The notes: a model not told the origin generated them from the sequence alone. Positions 1-7,997 are shown, counted from the first letter of the stretch. The stretch: DNA of 16,023 nt from JAPXSY01 sp034003585 (GCA_034003585.1 JAVEYH010000081.1:1-16023); one strand, 5' to 3'. Numbers and translations: made by a program.

Positions 1-651
1 TTCCTTCCGGGATGCGAGCTGCAGGACGTCTCCGGCAACAACAATGTCCTGACCAACGCCGGGGTCTCGTTCAGCGCCGGAACCGCACTCTTCAACGGCA
101 ATCACGCGGTTTTCCGCACGTTGTCCGCGCTGAGGCTCGCGCGGCATTATAATCTCACGGCGGAGTGTTTCCTCCGCGTGCCCACCAACATCCCTTCCGG
201 CAGCGGCATGGCCGTCGAACTTTCCAACAACCCCCTCGTCCGGCAGGGCGTCTTCACGCTGGTGGGGGTCAAAGGTTCCGCGTCCGGATATCCGGGCGCC
301 GTGGAAAGCTCGTTCCGCAATCTGTCCCTGTACAATTCGGACCGGTCGGCCAACGGCGCGGTGACGGACGGCAACTGGCATCATCTGGCCATCGTGATCG
401 ACAACCGCTCGTTCCGTTCGCTGCGCGTGCGCCTTTATCTCGACTCCGCGCTGCAAAGCGCGTCCGAATACAACGATGACACCTACTGCGCCTTTCGCGA
501 TGACTTCTTGTACATCGGCTCACGGGGGGACAGTTCGTTGCGTCTGACTGGCCAACTGGACGATGTGCGCATCACCGCCGCGGCGCTCACCCCGGACCAG
601 TTTCTGAAGGAGCGCAGCCGCCCGAAGGGGACAATACTGCGCGTTTTCTGA
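1..651 (+). CDS. LamG/concanavalin A-like lectin domain protein, C-terminal part
   Basis: The frame is open from base 1, so the gene begins upstream of the window and only the last 216 residues are seen. The visible part is essentially one LamG-type (Laminin_G_3) jelly-roll domain. It starts with a DVSGNNNVL segment (about fragment residues 9-17), has the typical central DGNWHHLAIVID strand (about 123-134) and ends with GQLDDVRI (about 184-191), followed by the usual AALTPDQF tail. Such domains bind carbohydrate or mediate surface adhesion and usually sit at the end of large secreted proteins in PVC bacteria. No sorting signal or membrane anchor follows; the protein ends 14 residues after the domain. 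The missing N-terminal part could be an enzyme or further lectin repeats. The secreted GH2 gene starts 58 bp downstream on the same strand. The domain call is firm; the role is inferred. Confidence 0.85.
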   Translation, partial: FLPGCELQDVSGNNNVLTNAGVSFSAGTALFNGNHAVFRTLSALRLARHYNLTAECFLRVPTNIPSGSGMAVELSNNPLVRQGVFTLVGVKGSASGYPGAVESSFRNLSLYNSDRSANGAVTDGNWHHLAIVIDNRSFRSLRVRLYLDSALQSASEYNDDTYCAFRDDFLYIGSRGDSSLRLTGQLDDVRITAAALTPDQFLKERSRPKGTILRVF

Positions 652-660
652 TATCCTCAT

Positions 661-680
661 ACGGACAAAGAAATCCGTTT
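661..680 (+). terminator. weak hairpin between LamG gene and GH2 gene
   Basis: ACGGA (661-665) and TCCGT (674-678) form a 5-bp stem with an 8-nt A-rich loop, followed by only TTT. It sits 10 bp after the LamG stop. It is too weak to be confident of termination, so the GH2 gene may be read from the upstream transcript. I see no convincing separate promoter in this 58-bp gap. Confidence 0.2.
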
Positions 681-709
681 CAACACACTGAAAACCGGGA
701 AAAAGAACT

Positions 710-3700
710 ATGCTGAACTTGAGCTGGACGATCAAGGCAACCGTTTTCGCGCTCGTGTGCGCCGCTGCGTCGGGACAAGAGACGTGGCTGACCGGCACCG
801 ATTCCTGGGGAGGGCGTCAGGCTCTTCCCGCGGTGGTGAACCCGGTCCTGCGCTCACCCCTGCAGGAGGTGTTGTCGTTGCGCGGCGAGTGGGATTTCGT
901 GAACATGCCGCCGAACCGGCCCCGGCGCCATCCGGGCTGGGACCGGTTTTACAGCAAGCCGTGGCCTAACGCGCGCGCGATCCGGGTGCCGGGCTGCTGG
1001 GAGGCGCAGGGAATAGGCGAGCCGGGCATGAGCACGCCGTGGGACTGCCTCTGGGACTGCGGGCCCAAGCCCCTGCGGCATCTCTTCATGGGCGAAGGCT
1101 GGTACCGGAAGGCCGTCGGCATCCCGTCCGCCTGGAAAGGCAAGCGCGTCTGGCTCAAGGTCGGCGGCGTGCGCGCCCAAGGCTGGTTCTGGGTCAACAA
1201 CAAGCCGGTCGCCTGGGTGGACAACTACTGCGGCACCTACAAGTACGATATCACCGACCTGGTGATTCCCGGCACGCAGGCCGTGGTGGTCGCTGCGGTC
1301 AACAACCTCGTCCCCAGCCGCAAGGGCGGACATGCCTCCACGCACAAATTCGGCGGCCTCTACCGTGATGTTGAATTGGAGGCCACGCCCGACACGCGTA
1401 TCGATGACGCCTGGGTGCGCGGTGATTTTGACGGCCAGGCGGCGGAGGTTCGCGCGACCGTGGCGTACGCGACCGAAGCCGGAAGGCTGAAAAATCCGGT
1501 CGTGCGGGTACGGGTCCGGCCGGCGGCCGGAAGTCGGCAGGCGGCTGCCGGCCAAGCGGTTGTCGCGTTCGCTGACGGGGAGAAGCGTGCGGAGGCCTGC
1601 TGCCGGATCAGCCTGGATCCTTTCATGCCGTGGTCGCCGGAGACGCCGCACTTGTACGTGGCGGAGATCACCCTGTGCGACGGCGATACGCCGGTACACG
1701 GCTGGACCGAGCGTTTCGGCGTACGCAAGATCGAAGTGCGCGGCAAGCGATTCTATCTGAACAACCGGCCCCTCTTTCTCCGCGGATTCGGCGACCCGTC
1801 CCGTTATCCCCTCACCCATGTCTCCCCGCCCGACCGGGAAACGCATCTCCGTCATCTGCGGCTCGCCAAAGCCTGCGGGTTCAATTACATCCGCACCCAC
1901 ACCAAGTGCGAACTGCCCGAATATTTCGAGGCGGCGGATGAGGTCGGACTGATGCTTCAGCCCGAACTCCCCTACTACGGCGATTATCCGACCGAGGCCT
2001 TCGCGTTCGACCCGTTCCGCGACCTGACCGAACTGTACCGGCATTACCGGCGGCACGTGTCGTTCACGACCTACAGCACCGGCAACGAAGGGGTGCTCGG
2101 CAAACCACTGGACCGGGAGATTTACCGGTACGCCAAGCAACTGGACCCCGACCGGCTGATGCTGCATCAGGACGGGACTTTCAACACGGCGGAGAACTCC
2201 GATTTCCGCAATGGACCGATTACGGTTTGGGCACCAGGAAGTTTCCGGTGCGACGCGCCGTTCGTCGCGCATGAATACCTCAACCTCTGCGTGAAACTGG
2301 ATCCGCGCATCGAACCCAAGTTCACCGGAGTCTGGATGCCCATGGCCACTCTCGCGGCATGGGAAAAACGGCTCGCGGCGGCGGGACTCAACCGCCGCTG
2401 GGGTGACGCGATCCAAGACGCCCAGCCCGCGCTCCAGCGGCACTATCAGAAACAGGGCCTGGAATCGGCGCGGCTGGACCCGGCCTGCGGCGGATACTCC
2501 TTCTGGCACATTGTGGACGCCGCATCGAAACAGGGCGAGGCCTACGGCGCCAACGGCGTTTTCGACCTGTTCTGGGATGTGAAACCCAACGGGTTCACCC
2601 CCGAGGCGCTTTGCCTGCTCAACGGCCCGAGCGCGCTGCTGCTCCAAACCGACCCTCCGGACCGGATCGCAGTTGCGGGCGAAACCATCAAAACCGCCTT
2701 CTGGATTTCGCACTACGGCGACCGGCGGCTCGAGAACGCGGAGGGGTGCTGGCGGCTGCGCGACGGTGCCGAAACGCTCGCGGCAGGCGAATTCGCCGCG
2801 GGGCCGGTCGATCTCGGCAGCACGCGACTGCTGAAGGAGATCAACCTGACCGTACCGCGCGTGGCGAAACCGCTTCACGCGATGCTGGAGGTGTCCCTGC
2901 GGTCAGCGGATGCGGGCGTGCCGGAGATCCGCAACCAATGGGATTTCTGGGTTTTCCCGGCGTGCGGAAAGCGGGACGGGGCGGGCGTGTGCGTGTCGCC
3001 GGCGCTCAAACCCGTTCTCGAAAAACAGTACGCGGGGCTCGCCGTCTCCGGGTCGCCGGAGGCGGAGCGCGCCATCCTGCTGATCGCCCGCGGGGGCGAG
3101 CCGGAAGTCGCGCGCGCGCTGGAGACCGGCAAACGGGTCATCGTGATCCACGGCACCGAGGGCGCGCCGAACGTGAAACTCGGCTGGTGGACAATGGGAA
3201 ATCAGGTCGGCACCGCGTTCGCGCGGCATCCCGCGCTCGGCGAACTCCCGCACGCGGGACACCTCTCGCCGCTCTTTTTCCGGATCCTGAAAAAAGGCCG
3301 CGCCCTGCCGCTTGAGGGCATGCGGGCAGATTCCATGTTCGCGGTCGGCGAGGGCCGTGACGCGTTTTACCTGTATCTGGGCGAGGGGGTGTGCGGCAAG
3401 GGCCGCGTGCTGTTGAGCTACGGGCTGGACGTGCTTTCCGGAACCCCGGAAGGCACCTGCCTCCTCGACGGCATGATCCGTTACGCGCTGTCCGACGCGT
3501 TTAACCCGACCTCCCCCGTGAAGCTGGACTTGCAGGTGTGGAATGGCTGGGGGAACACCCTCAAGGCCGGCGACATCGGCAAGCTGGCCGTGGCGCGGGC
3601 CATGAAGGGCAAGAACGAGTTGGTTTGGGAGACGCTCCCCGTGCCCGCCGACGTTCACGCCCGGCCCACCCACACCGTGATGTGGCGCGGCGGCATGGGG

Positions 3701-3973
3701 TACTTCGCCGAACCGCCCGCCCCGTTCTCGCTGTTCGTGAACGGGGAACGGGCCGTTGATCTTCCCGCGATCAGCGAGCAGAGCGCGGAGTGGGCCGATG
3801 CCGGAACCGGCACGACCCTGAACTATGTCCGCGACCGCGACCTGCCGGAACAGGGGGTGTTCACGCTGACCCTGCCCTCCGCCAAACTCTCCCCCGGCAA
3901 ACCGTTGCGGTTGAAAGTGGTGGCAGAGCCGAAGGACAGCCGGCGCTGGTTCGGCATCAGCCAGTCCTGGTGA
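710..3973 (+). CDS. Secreted glycoside hydrolase family 2 protein, multidomain
   Basis: This 1087-residue exported enzyme should hydrolyse a beta-linked glycan by the retaining GH2 mechanism. The N-terminus is a signal peptide (basic start, hydrophobic 8-20, ASG-QE cleavage). Next come a jelly-roll sugar-binding domain (about 50-230, ending FGGLYRDVEL), an Ig-like domain (about 230-340) and a TIM barrel (about 341-640). The acid/base is E460 in STGNE and the nucleophile is E522 in AHEY. Both are present, although the usual tryptophan before the GNE motif is replaced by Tyr-Ser-Thr. Residues about 780-930 resemble a glutamine-amidotransferase-like fold without visible catalytic residues, and about 935-1087 form a beta-rich C-terminal domain. 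The length is similar to long LacZ-type GH2 proteins. The substrate (galactoside, glucuronide or other) cannot be read from sequence. The ATG is preceded only by a weak AG-rich GGGAAAAAG. The gene converges on the sugar kinase gene. Confidence 0.9.
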   Translation: MLNLSWTIKATVFALVCAAASGQETWLTGTDSWGGRQALPAVVNPVLRSPLQEVLSLRGEWDFVNMPPNRPRRHPGWDRFYSKPWPNARAIRVPGCWEAQGIGEPGMSTPWDCLWDCGPKPLRHLFMGEGWYRKAVGIPSAWKGKRVWLKVGGVRAQGWFWVNNKPVAWVDNYCGTYKYDITDLVIPGTQAVVVAAVNNLVPSRKGGHASTHKFGGLYRDVELEATPDTRIDDAWVRGDFDGQAAEVRATVAYATEAGRLKNPVVRVRVRPAAGSRQAAAGQAVVAFADGEKRAEACCRISLDPFMPWSPETPHLYVAEITLCDGDTPVHGWTERFGVRKIEVRGKRFYLNNRPLFLRGFGDPSRYPLTHVSPPDRETHLRHLRLAKACGFNYIRTHTKCELPEYFEAADEVGLMLQPELPYYGDYPTEAFAFDPFRDLTELYRHYRRHVSFTTYSTGNEGVLGKPLDREIYRYAKQLDPDRLMLHQDGTFNTAENSDFRNGPITVWAPGSFRCDAPFVAHEYLNLCVKLDPRIEPKFTGVWMPMATLAAWEKRLAAAGLNRRWGDAIQDAQPALQRHYQKQGLESARLDPACGGYSFWHIVDAASKQGEAYGANGVFDLFWDVKPNGFTPEALCLLNGPSALLLQTDPPDRIAVAGETIKTAFWISHYGDRRLENAEGCWRLRDGAETLAAGEFAAGPVDLGSTRLLKEINLTVPRVAKPLHAMLEVSLRSADAGVPEIRNQWDFWVFPACGKRDGAGVCVSPALKPVLEKQYAGLAVSGSPEAERAILLIARGGEPEVARALETGKRVIVIHGTEGAPNVKLGWWTMGNQVGTAFARHPALGELPHAGHLSPLFFRILKKGRALPLEGMRADSMFAVGEGRDAFYLYLGEGVCGKGRVLLSYGLDVLSGTPEGTCLLDGMIRYALSDAFNPTSPVKLDLQVWNGWGNTLKAGDIGKLAVARAMKGKNELVWETLPVPADVHARPTHTVMWRGGMGYFAEPPAPFSLFVNGERAVDLPAISEQSAEWADAGTGTTLNYVRDRDLPEQGVFTLTLPSAKLSPGKPLRLKVVAEPKDSRRWFGISQSW

Positions 3974-3976
3974 ACT

Positions 3977-4000
3977 CCGGCATCGGCGTTCGATGCCCGG
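3977..4000. terminator. hairpin between convergent GH2 and kinase genes
   Basis: CCGGCATCG (3977-3985) pairs with CGATGCCCGG (3991-4000) through nine base pairs with one bulged C and a GCGTT loop. It lies wholly in the 30-bp gap between two convergent stop codons, a usual place for a bidirectional terminator. No T-tract follows on either strand, so termination strength is uncertain. Confidence 0.45.
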
Positions 4001-4003
4001 CGT

Positions 4004-5077
4004 TCAGCGTTGGACGCGGGCGTTCCCCTTCCAGACGCTCCAGACCTGCTCCTCGTCCGCGGGCAGGGCGTAATCGACCAGCATGGTCGTGGCCAAAGCG
4101 CCGCAGGCCCATCCGAACTGAATCCACTTCGACGGCTCCCACCCTTTCAGAATCGCGTACAGCATGCCGCCCACGAACCCGTCCCCGCCGCCGATGCGGT
4201 CCATCACCGTAATGTCGCGCGGCTCGACCACATGCCAGGTGTCGCCCGCATACAGCAGCGCGCCCCAGAGGTGGTGATTGGCGTCGACCACCTCGCGTAG
4301 CGTGGTGCCGTAGGCCTGCGCGTGCGGATAGGCTTTCCTGACGCATTCGATCATCCCCTTGAACCCGTCGATCTTGGCCTGGATGTCCTTGCCTCCTGCC
4401 TCCGGGCCCTTCACGCCGAGGCAGAGCTGGAAATCTTCCTCGTTGCCGACCAGGATATCCGCGACGCCCGCGATCTCCGCGAAGATCGCCGACAGCTCGC
4501 GCTCGCGCCCCTTCCAGAATGAGGCGCGGTAGTTCAGGTCAAAGGAAACGAGCGTGCCGTGCTTTTTGGCGGCGCGCGCGAGCTCGAGGCAGAAGGCCCC
4601 GGTTTCGGGCGACAGCGCGCCGATCAGGCCGGAGAGGTGCACGATTTGCACGCCCTCGCCGCCGAAAATCCGCTCCAGATCGAAGTCCTTCACGTTCAGC
4701 GTGCGGCCCACCTCACCCGCGCGGTCATTCCACACGCGCGGCCCGCGCGAGCCGAACCCGCTGTCCGCGATGTTGATCTGGTGACGGTAACCCCACGGCC
4801 CGCCCTGCGGCACCTCGACACCCTCGTAATCCATGCGGCGGCTGCGCAGGTTGTCCTGGATGAGCCGCGCGATGGGGCTGTCCTTCACAAACGTGGTCAG
4901 AACCTTCACCGGCAGCCCCAAATAGGCCGCCACGCTGGCCACATTCGTCTCGGCGCTGGTGGCCTGCATCATGAACGGACCGCCGCAATGCACCGGCTGG
5001 CCGTTCGCCGGCGTGATCCGGATGCCCATGCTGGTCGGCACCGCCAACGCGTACTTGCACTTCTCTCGCAGCTTCAT
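4004..5077 (-). CDS. kdgK: PfkB-family sugar kinase, probably 2-keto-3-deoxygluconate kinase
   Basis: This cytoplasmic kinase of 357 residues belongs to the ribokinase/PfkB fold. Visible features are the N-terminal GG-rich substrate lid region (about 30-50), the DLNYRASFW segment (180-188) typical of 2-keto-3-deoxygluconate kinases, and the C-terminal PfkB signature DRIGGGDGF (293-301) with the anion hole and catalytic base D299. KdgK makes 2-keto-3-deoxy-6-phosphogluconate from the 2-keto-3-deoxy sugar acids produced by uronate breakdown, which fits a locus with extracellular glycan enzymes. No KDPG aldolase or uronate isomerase is in the window, so substrate assignment rests on family resemblance; another PfkB sugar kinase is possible. 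The ATG has a strong GGAGGAG site three bases upstream of the start triplet. Its own promoter is at 5184-5212, with an operator-like repeat in the leader. Confidence 0.8.
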   Translation of the reverse strand: MKLREKCKYALAVPTSMGIRITPANGQPVHCGGPFMMQATSAETNVASVAAYLGLPVKVLTTFVKDSPIARLIQDNLRSRRMDYEGVEVPQGGPWGYRHQINIADSGFGSRGPRVWNDRAGEVGRTLNVKDFDLERIFGGEGVQIVHLSGLIGALSPETGAFCLELARAAKKHGTLVSFDLNYRASFWKGRERELSAIFAEIAGVADILVGNEEDFQLCLGVKGPEAGGKDIQAKIDGFKGMIECVRKAYPHAQAYGTTLREVVDANHHLWGALLYAGDTWHVVEPRDITVMDRIGGGDGFVGGMLYAILKGWEPSKWIQFGWACGALATTMLVDYALPADEEQVWSVWKGNARVQR

Positions 5078-5147
5078 TGTCTCCTCCGGGTTAAATGGTT
5101 TTCAGGCGCAATGCGGCGGGCGTCTCGCGCCCCCTTTTGTCCCGATC

Positions 5148-5171
5148 GGTGTTCGAGACAGCCGGAACACC
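5148..5171. promoter_or_regulatory. operator-like inverted repeat in kinase leader
   Basis: GGTGTTC (5148-5154) and GAACACC (5165-5171) form a perfect 7-bp inverted repeat separated by 10 bp, just downstream of the predicted -10 element of the kinase promoter (about +6 to +29). Position and symmetry suit a dimeric repressor. It could instead fold as an RNA hairpin in the leader. No regulator gene for it is visible nearby. Confidence 0.45.
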
Positions 5172-5183
5172 CTGAACCGCACC

Positions 5184-5212
5184 GTTATAGCAATCCCTGC
5201 GGTTGAAGGCAA
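5184..5212 (-). promoter_or_regulatory. sigma70-type promoter of the kinase gene
   Basis: On the minus strand TTGCCT (5207-5212) and TATAAC (5184-5189) are separated by exactly 17 bp. Matches to consensus are 4/6 and 5/6. The predicted start near 5177 leaves a leader of about 100 nt before the kinase ATG at 5077. Confidence 0.55.
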
Positions 5213-5248
5213 GCCGCCGAGGCTCGAACGCATCCCTCTTTCCCTGAA

Positions 5249-5282
5249 GCGGGCTTGCGCCCGCGAACCGCCAGCCTGGCGG
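5249..5282 (-). terminator. paired GC hairpins downstream of tandem hydrolase gene
   Basis: Two perfect palindromes lie side by side 14 bp past the hydrolase stop: a 7-bp stem around a single base (5268-5282, CCGCCAG-C-CTGGCGG) and a 6-bp stem with a 4-nt loop (5249-5264, GCGGGC-TTGC-GCCCGC). They may act as terminator or 3'-end stabiliser of the TPR-hydrolase mRNA. No T-tract follows. The tight paired palindromes also resemble dispersed REP-type elements. Confidence 0.4.
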
Positions 5283-5295
5283 GGGGAATGATCCG

Positions 5296-7068
5296 CTATT
5301 CGGACTTGTTGAACCCTTTGTGGTTCATGAATTCCCAGATGCGGCCCAGCCAGGTGTAGCTGCCCGTGCCGGGGGCGGCCTTGCGCTGAAAACAGTGGGG
5401 ACGTCCGACCAGCGTGTGGAGATCGCACTGGATGCCCATGCGGCGAAGCTGCTCCCAGCACTTCACCGAATTCATCGCGGCCCAGCCGTCCGCGTCGCCG
5501 TGGATGAACAGGACCGGACAGGTCGCGAGGTCGAACGAGAACTCCGGGACGGGCCTCGCATCGTCCTCGTTGCCGCCCTTGGCGTTCGGTTTATCCGCGC
5601 CGTCCGTAAGCGCGTACGCGGGATAGATCGCGACCGCCCACTGCACGCTGCAGGAAAGCTTGTCGAGATCGTCGATCGGCCAGTAGGCACGGCGTTTCGA
5701 GCTGGTCGCGCCCATGAGCGTCAGGTGTCCGCCGGCCGAGGAGCCCATGATGCCGATGCGGTCGGGGTCGAGCCCCTTGCCCGCGGCTTGGCTGCGGACG
5801 ATCCGCACGGCGCGCTGCAGGTCCTGCCACGCGGTCGTGTGCTTGGCCAGTCCGCCCAGCGGGCGCGGCGTGCGGTATTTCATGGTCACGACCGTCATGC
5901 CCCTCTCGTTCAAATAACGCCGCGCGGGCGCGACTTCGAAACCGTCGGGACTGTTTCCCCCGTAGCCGCCGCCGGAGTAGATGATCTGAATCGCCTTGGT
6001 CTTGCGCTCTTTCGGCATGTGCCACTCGAGATACGGCAGGCACTGGTTCGTCTGGGCGTCCGGCATCCGGCCTTCCGGCCAGAGCGGCTCCCTGAGGGTT
6101 TCGCCGCGCGCGTCGTCGTTTGGATAGCGGGCCATCAGATCCTCTTCCGCACCGAGGCGTCCGTCGAAATTCATCTGGCGGAGGTACTCGGCGATGCGAT
6201 CGAACCAATGGTCGTAGGCGGTGCCGTCCTCGCCTTTGTCCGCGTTGCCCATGAACCCGTGGGGACGGTCCGCGAAGAGGTGCAGCTCGGCCGGAATCTT
6301 CATCCTGCGGAGCTGGCGGTAGATCTGCGTGGAGCCGTTCGGCGAATACGCGTCCATCCCCCCGTGGAAGAGCGCCATGGAGCACGTCTTCGCGTCGAAC
6401 CGGAACGCGTCCGAGAGCCGGACGTCAATCGCGTCGCCCTCACGCGTGTTCGGTCCGGTGAGACCGTCCGTGAGCGCGTAGGCGGTGTAGATCGGCACCG
6501 CCCAGTTGACATGGCACGGAAGCCCGTCGAGCGCGTCGACCGGCCCGTACGCCGGCGTGAGCGCACTCGTCGCGAGCAGGACCGTCAGGTGCGAGCCCGC
6601 GGAGAATCCGAACGCGCCGATCTTCTCCGGGTCAAAGCCACGCTTTTGCGCCTCGCTGCGGACGAGGCGGACGGCGCGCTGCCCGTCCTGCCATGCGCTC
6701 TGGTAGATCGGCAGCCCTTGCGGACGCGGCGTGCGGTACGTGAGGCTCACGCAGACGAACCCGAGTTCCGTAAACTTCTTCGCCACCCGGTCAATCCATA
6801 CCCCGTCGCAGCAATGCTGATATGCGCCGCCGGAAAGGAGCAGCATGCAGCCGCCGTTTTTCGCCGCTGGTGCCGCGTACCAGTCAAGATACGGCATCGT
6901 GTGTTCCGTTGCCTTGAACCCCGGGGCCTTTACCTCCTGGGTGGTCGCCGCGATCTGCCGGGGCTGAAAATCCGGGATCTTCCCCTCCGGCCACAGCGCC
7001 GTCCGCTCTCCGGCGGACGCCAGAACGGCTACCCCTAACCCAAAATATAGAATCCGCGATCTTCTCAT
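5296..7068 (-). CDS. Secreted tandem alpha/beta-hydrolase (esterase-like), two complete domains
   Basis: This 590-residue exported protein carries two homologous hydrolase domains in one chain. The signal peptide is residues 1-20 (ASA-GE). Domain 1 (about 24-300) has nucleophile S156 in GFSAGS, D239 and H270. Domain 2 (about 325-590) has S444 in GSSAGG, D527 and H558. Both triads are complete. The domains share LWPEG-x-x-PD, YRTPRP, AWQD-x-QRAVR and RPH motifs in the same order, so they arose by duplication. The family resembles BD-FAE/acetylxylan-esterase-like hydrolases that remove acyl groups from polysaccharides; the acyl group and glycan are unknown. The ATG overlaps the stop of the upstream TPR gene (ATGA, 7065-7068) and has GGGGAGGA upstream inside that gene, so translation is probably coupled. 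It fits the same glycan-degrading context as the GH2 enzyme. Confidence 0.85.
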   Translation of the reverse strand: MRRSRILYFGLGVAVLASAGERTALWPEGKIPDFQPRQIAATTQEVKAPGFKATEHTMPYLDWYAAPAAKNGGCMLLLSGGAYQHCCDGVWIDRVAKKFTELGFVCVSLTYRTPRPQGLPIYQSAWQDGQRAVRLVRSEAQKRGFDPEKIGAFGFSAGSHLTVLLATSALTPAYGPVDALDGLPCHVNWAVPIYTAYALTDGLTGPNTREGDAIDVRLSDAFRFDAKTCSMALFHGGMDAYSPNGSTQIYRQLRRMKIPAELHLFADRPHGFMGNADKGEDGTAYDHWFDRIAEYLRQMNFDGRLGAEEDLMARYPNDDARGETLREPLWPEGRMPDAQTNQCLPYLEWHMPKERKTKAIQIIYSGGGYGGNSPDGFEVAPARRYLNERGMTVVTMKYRTPRPLGGLAKHTTAWQDLQRAVRIVRSQAAGKGLDPDRIGIMGSSAGGHLTLMGATSSKRRAYWPIDDLDKLSCSVQWAVAIYPAYALTDGADKPNAKGGNEDDARPVPEFSFDLATCPVLFIHGDADGWAAMNSVKCWEQLRRMGIQCDLHTLVGRPHCFQRKAAPGTGSYTWLGRIWEFMNHKGFNKSE

Positions 7069-7931
7069 TGACCCGTGTCCTCCCCTTTTTTCTCACCCCC
7101 GCTGCGTTTCGAAGCCTGGCTACGCAGCCAGCCTTGCGCCTCCGGGTATTTCTCCCAGGCCGGCGCCATGATCTCCCAGGCGATGACCGCCTCCTCGACA
7201 CTCCCCATGCTGTACCGGTCGGGTATCCGCTTCGGCAACCGCTTCTTCCCGCTAAAGTAGGCTTCGGCGTGCGCGTTCTGCTTCCGCGCCTGCCGCAGTG
7301 CCTTGCCGGCACCCGAGATGTCGCCCGCAAGATAGCGTAGCAACACGAACCCCCAAGCAAACATCGAGCTGAACGTCCGCTCCTTATACTTCTCGAACAG
7401 ACGCTTCGCTCCGGCGAGATTCCCCAACTCCAGATAGAGCGCCAAAAGACCGTAACGTATGCCCTGATTGTCGTTCGGATTCAGTTCCAGCATGCCCTCG
7501 TGCTCGACCATGGATTCTTCCAGGCGGCCGGCTTTTTTCAGGCTAAGCGCAAGTTCGAAACGCGCCCGCATGTAAGGCCGCGTCTCCAAGAGTCCCCAGA
7601 AGATCCCCTTGGCCTCACGGAAAGCCTTCTCGCCCAGGCTTTTCTCGCCCAACGCGACGAGATGACGCAACAACGTGATTTTTTCCTCTCCTTGGATCGG
7701 ATCGTATTGCAGCATCCCCAGCCAAGCGTCCACATTGTACGGGTCGAGTTCAACGGCTTTTGCCAGCAGCGCGTACTCCTTGTCGCTGTCAGCCGTCTCC
7801 CACGAGTCGTAGACCAACTCCTGGGCTTCCTCCCTGGCCTTGTCCCCCATCGTCGTGCCCGTCACCCGCTTTATCCGCTGCAGCAACGATTCGGAATCGG
7901 GAACTCTGCCTTGCCGGTTTTTTGTCACCAT
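7065..7931 (-). CDS. ST7-like tetratricopeptide repeat protein
   Basis: This protein of 288 residues lacks a signal peptide or membrane segment, so it is predicted to be cytoplasmic. Helical TPR-like units run through about 45-215 (KAVELDPYNVDAW, RARFELALSLKKAGRLEES, ELNPNDNQGIRYGLLALYLELG). The C-terminal part has SMGSVEEAVIAWEIMAPAW followed by GWL, the pattern I associate with bacterial ST7-related TPR proteins. It is probably a protein-interaction scaffold; no enzymatic role can be given. The start is uncertain. ATG at 7931 has GAGGT very close to it. An in-frame GTG at 7967 would add 12 residues but lacks a good ribosome binding site and overlaps a possible -10 element. The stop overlaps the start of the tandem hydrolase gene by four bases, so the two are one translational unit. 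Confidence 0.75.
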   Translation of the reverse strand: MVTKNRQGRVPDSESLLQRIKRVTGTTMGDKAREEAQELVYDSWETADSDKEYALLAKAVELDPYNVDAWLGMLQYDPIQGEEKITLLRHLVALGEKSLGEKAFREAKGIFWGLLETRPYMRARFELALSLKKAGRLEESMVEHEGMLELNPNDNQGIRYGLLALYLELGNLAGAKRLFEKYKERTFSSMFAWGFVLLRYLAGDISGAGKALRQARKQNAHAEAYFSGKKRLPKRIPDRYSMGSVEEAVIAWEIMAPAWEKYPEAQGWLRSQASKRSGGEKKGEDTGQ

Positions 7932-7966
7932 GCACCTCGCGCTTTTTTTTACAACGTCACTCCGCA

Positions 7967-7997
7967 CTTATCCAGAACTCGAGCGTTGCGCGTTCAA
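7967..7997 (-). promoter_or_regulatory. weak promoter candidate for TPR-hydrolase unit
   Basis: On the minus strand TTGAAC (7992-7997) and GATAAG (7967-7972) are 19 bp apart, each matching consensus at about four positions. The spacing is long. It is the best candidate in the 126-bp gap after the isomerase gene, which otherwise could be read from upstream. Confidence 0.25.

Noticed and set aside
854..2878. A 674-codon open frame on the minus strand inside the GH2 gene
   Set aside because: Antisense shadow with low-complexity Arg/Val/Gly-rich translation; the GH2 frame has clear catalytic motifs over the same bases.
5102..5461. A 119-codon minus-strand frame overlapping the end of the tandem hydrolase gene
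   Set aside because: It overlaps the well-supported hydrolase C-terminus in another frame and the kinase promoter region; it has no motif and no good ribosome binding site.
5320..7038. A 572-codon + strand open frame opposite the tandem hydrolase
   Set aside because: Antisense shadow; no recognisable domain, while the minus-strand frame has two full catalytic triads.
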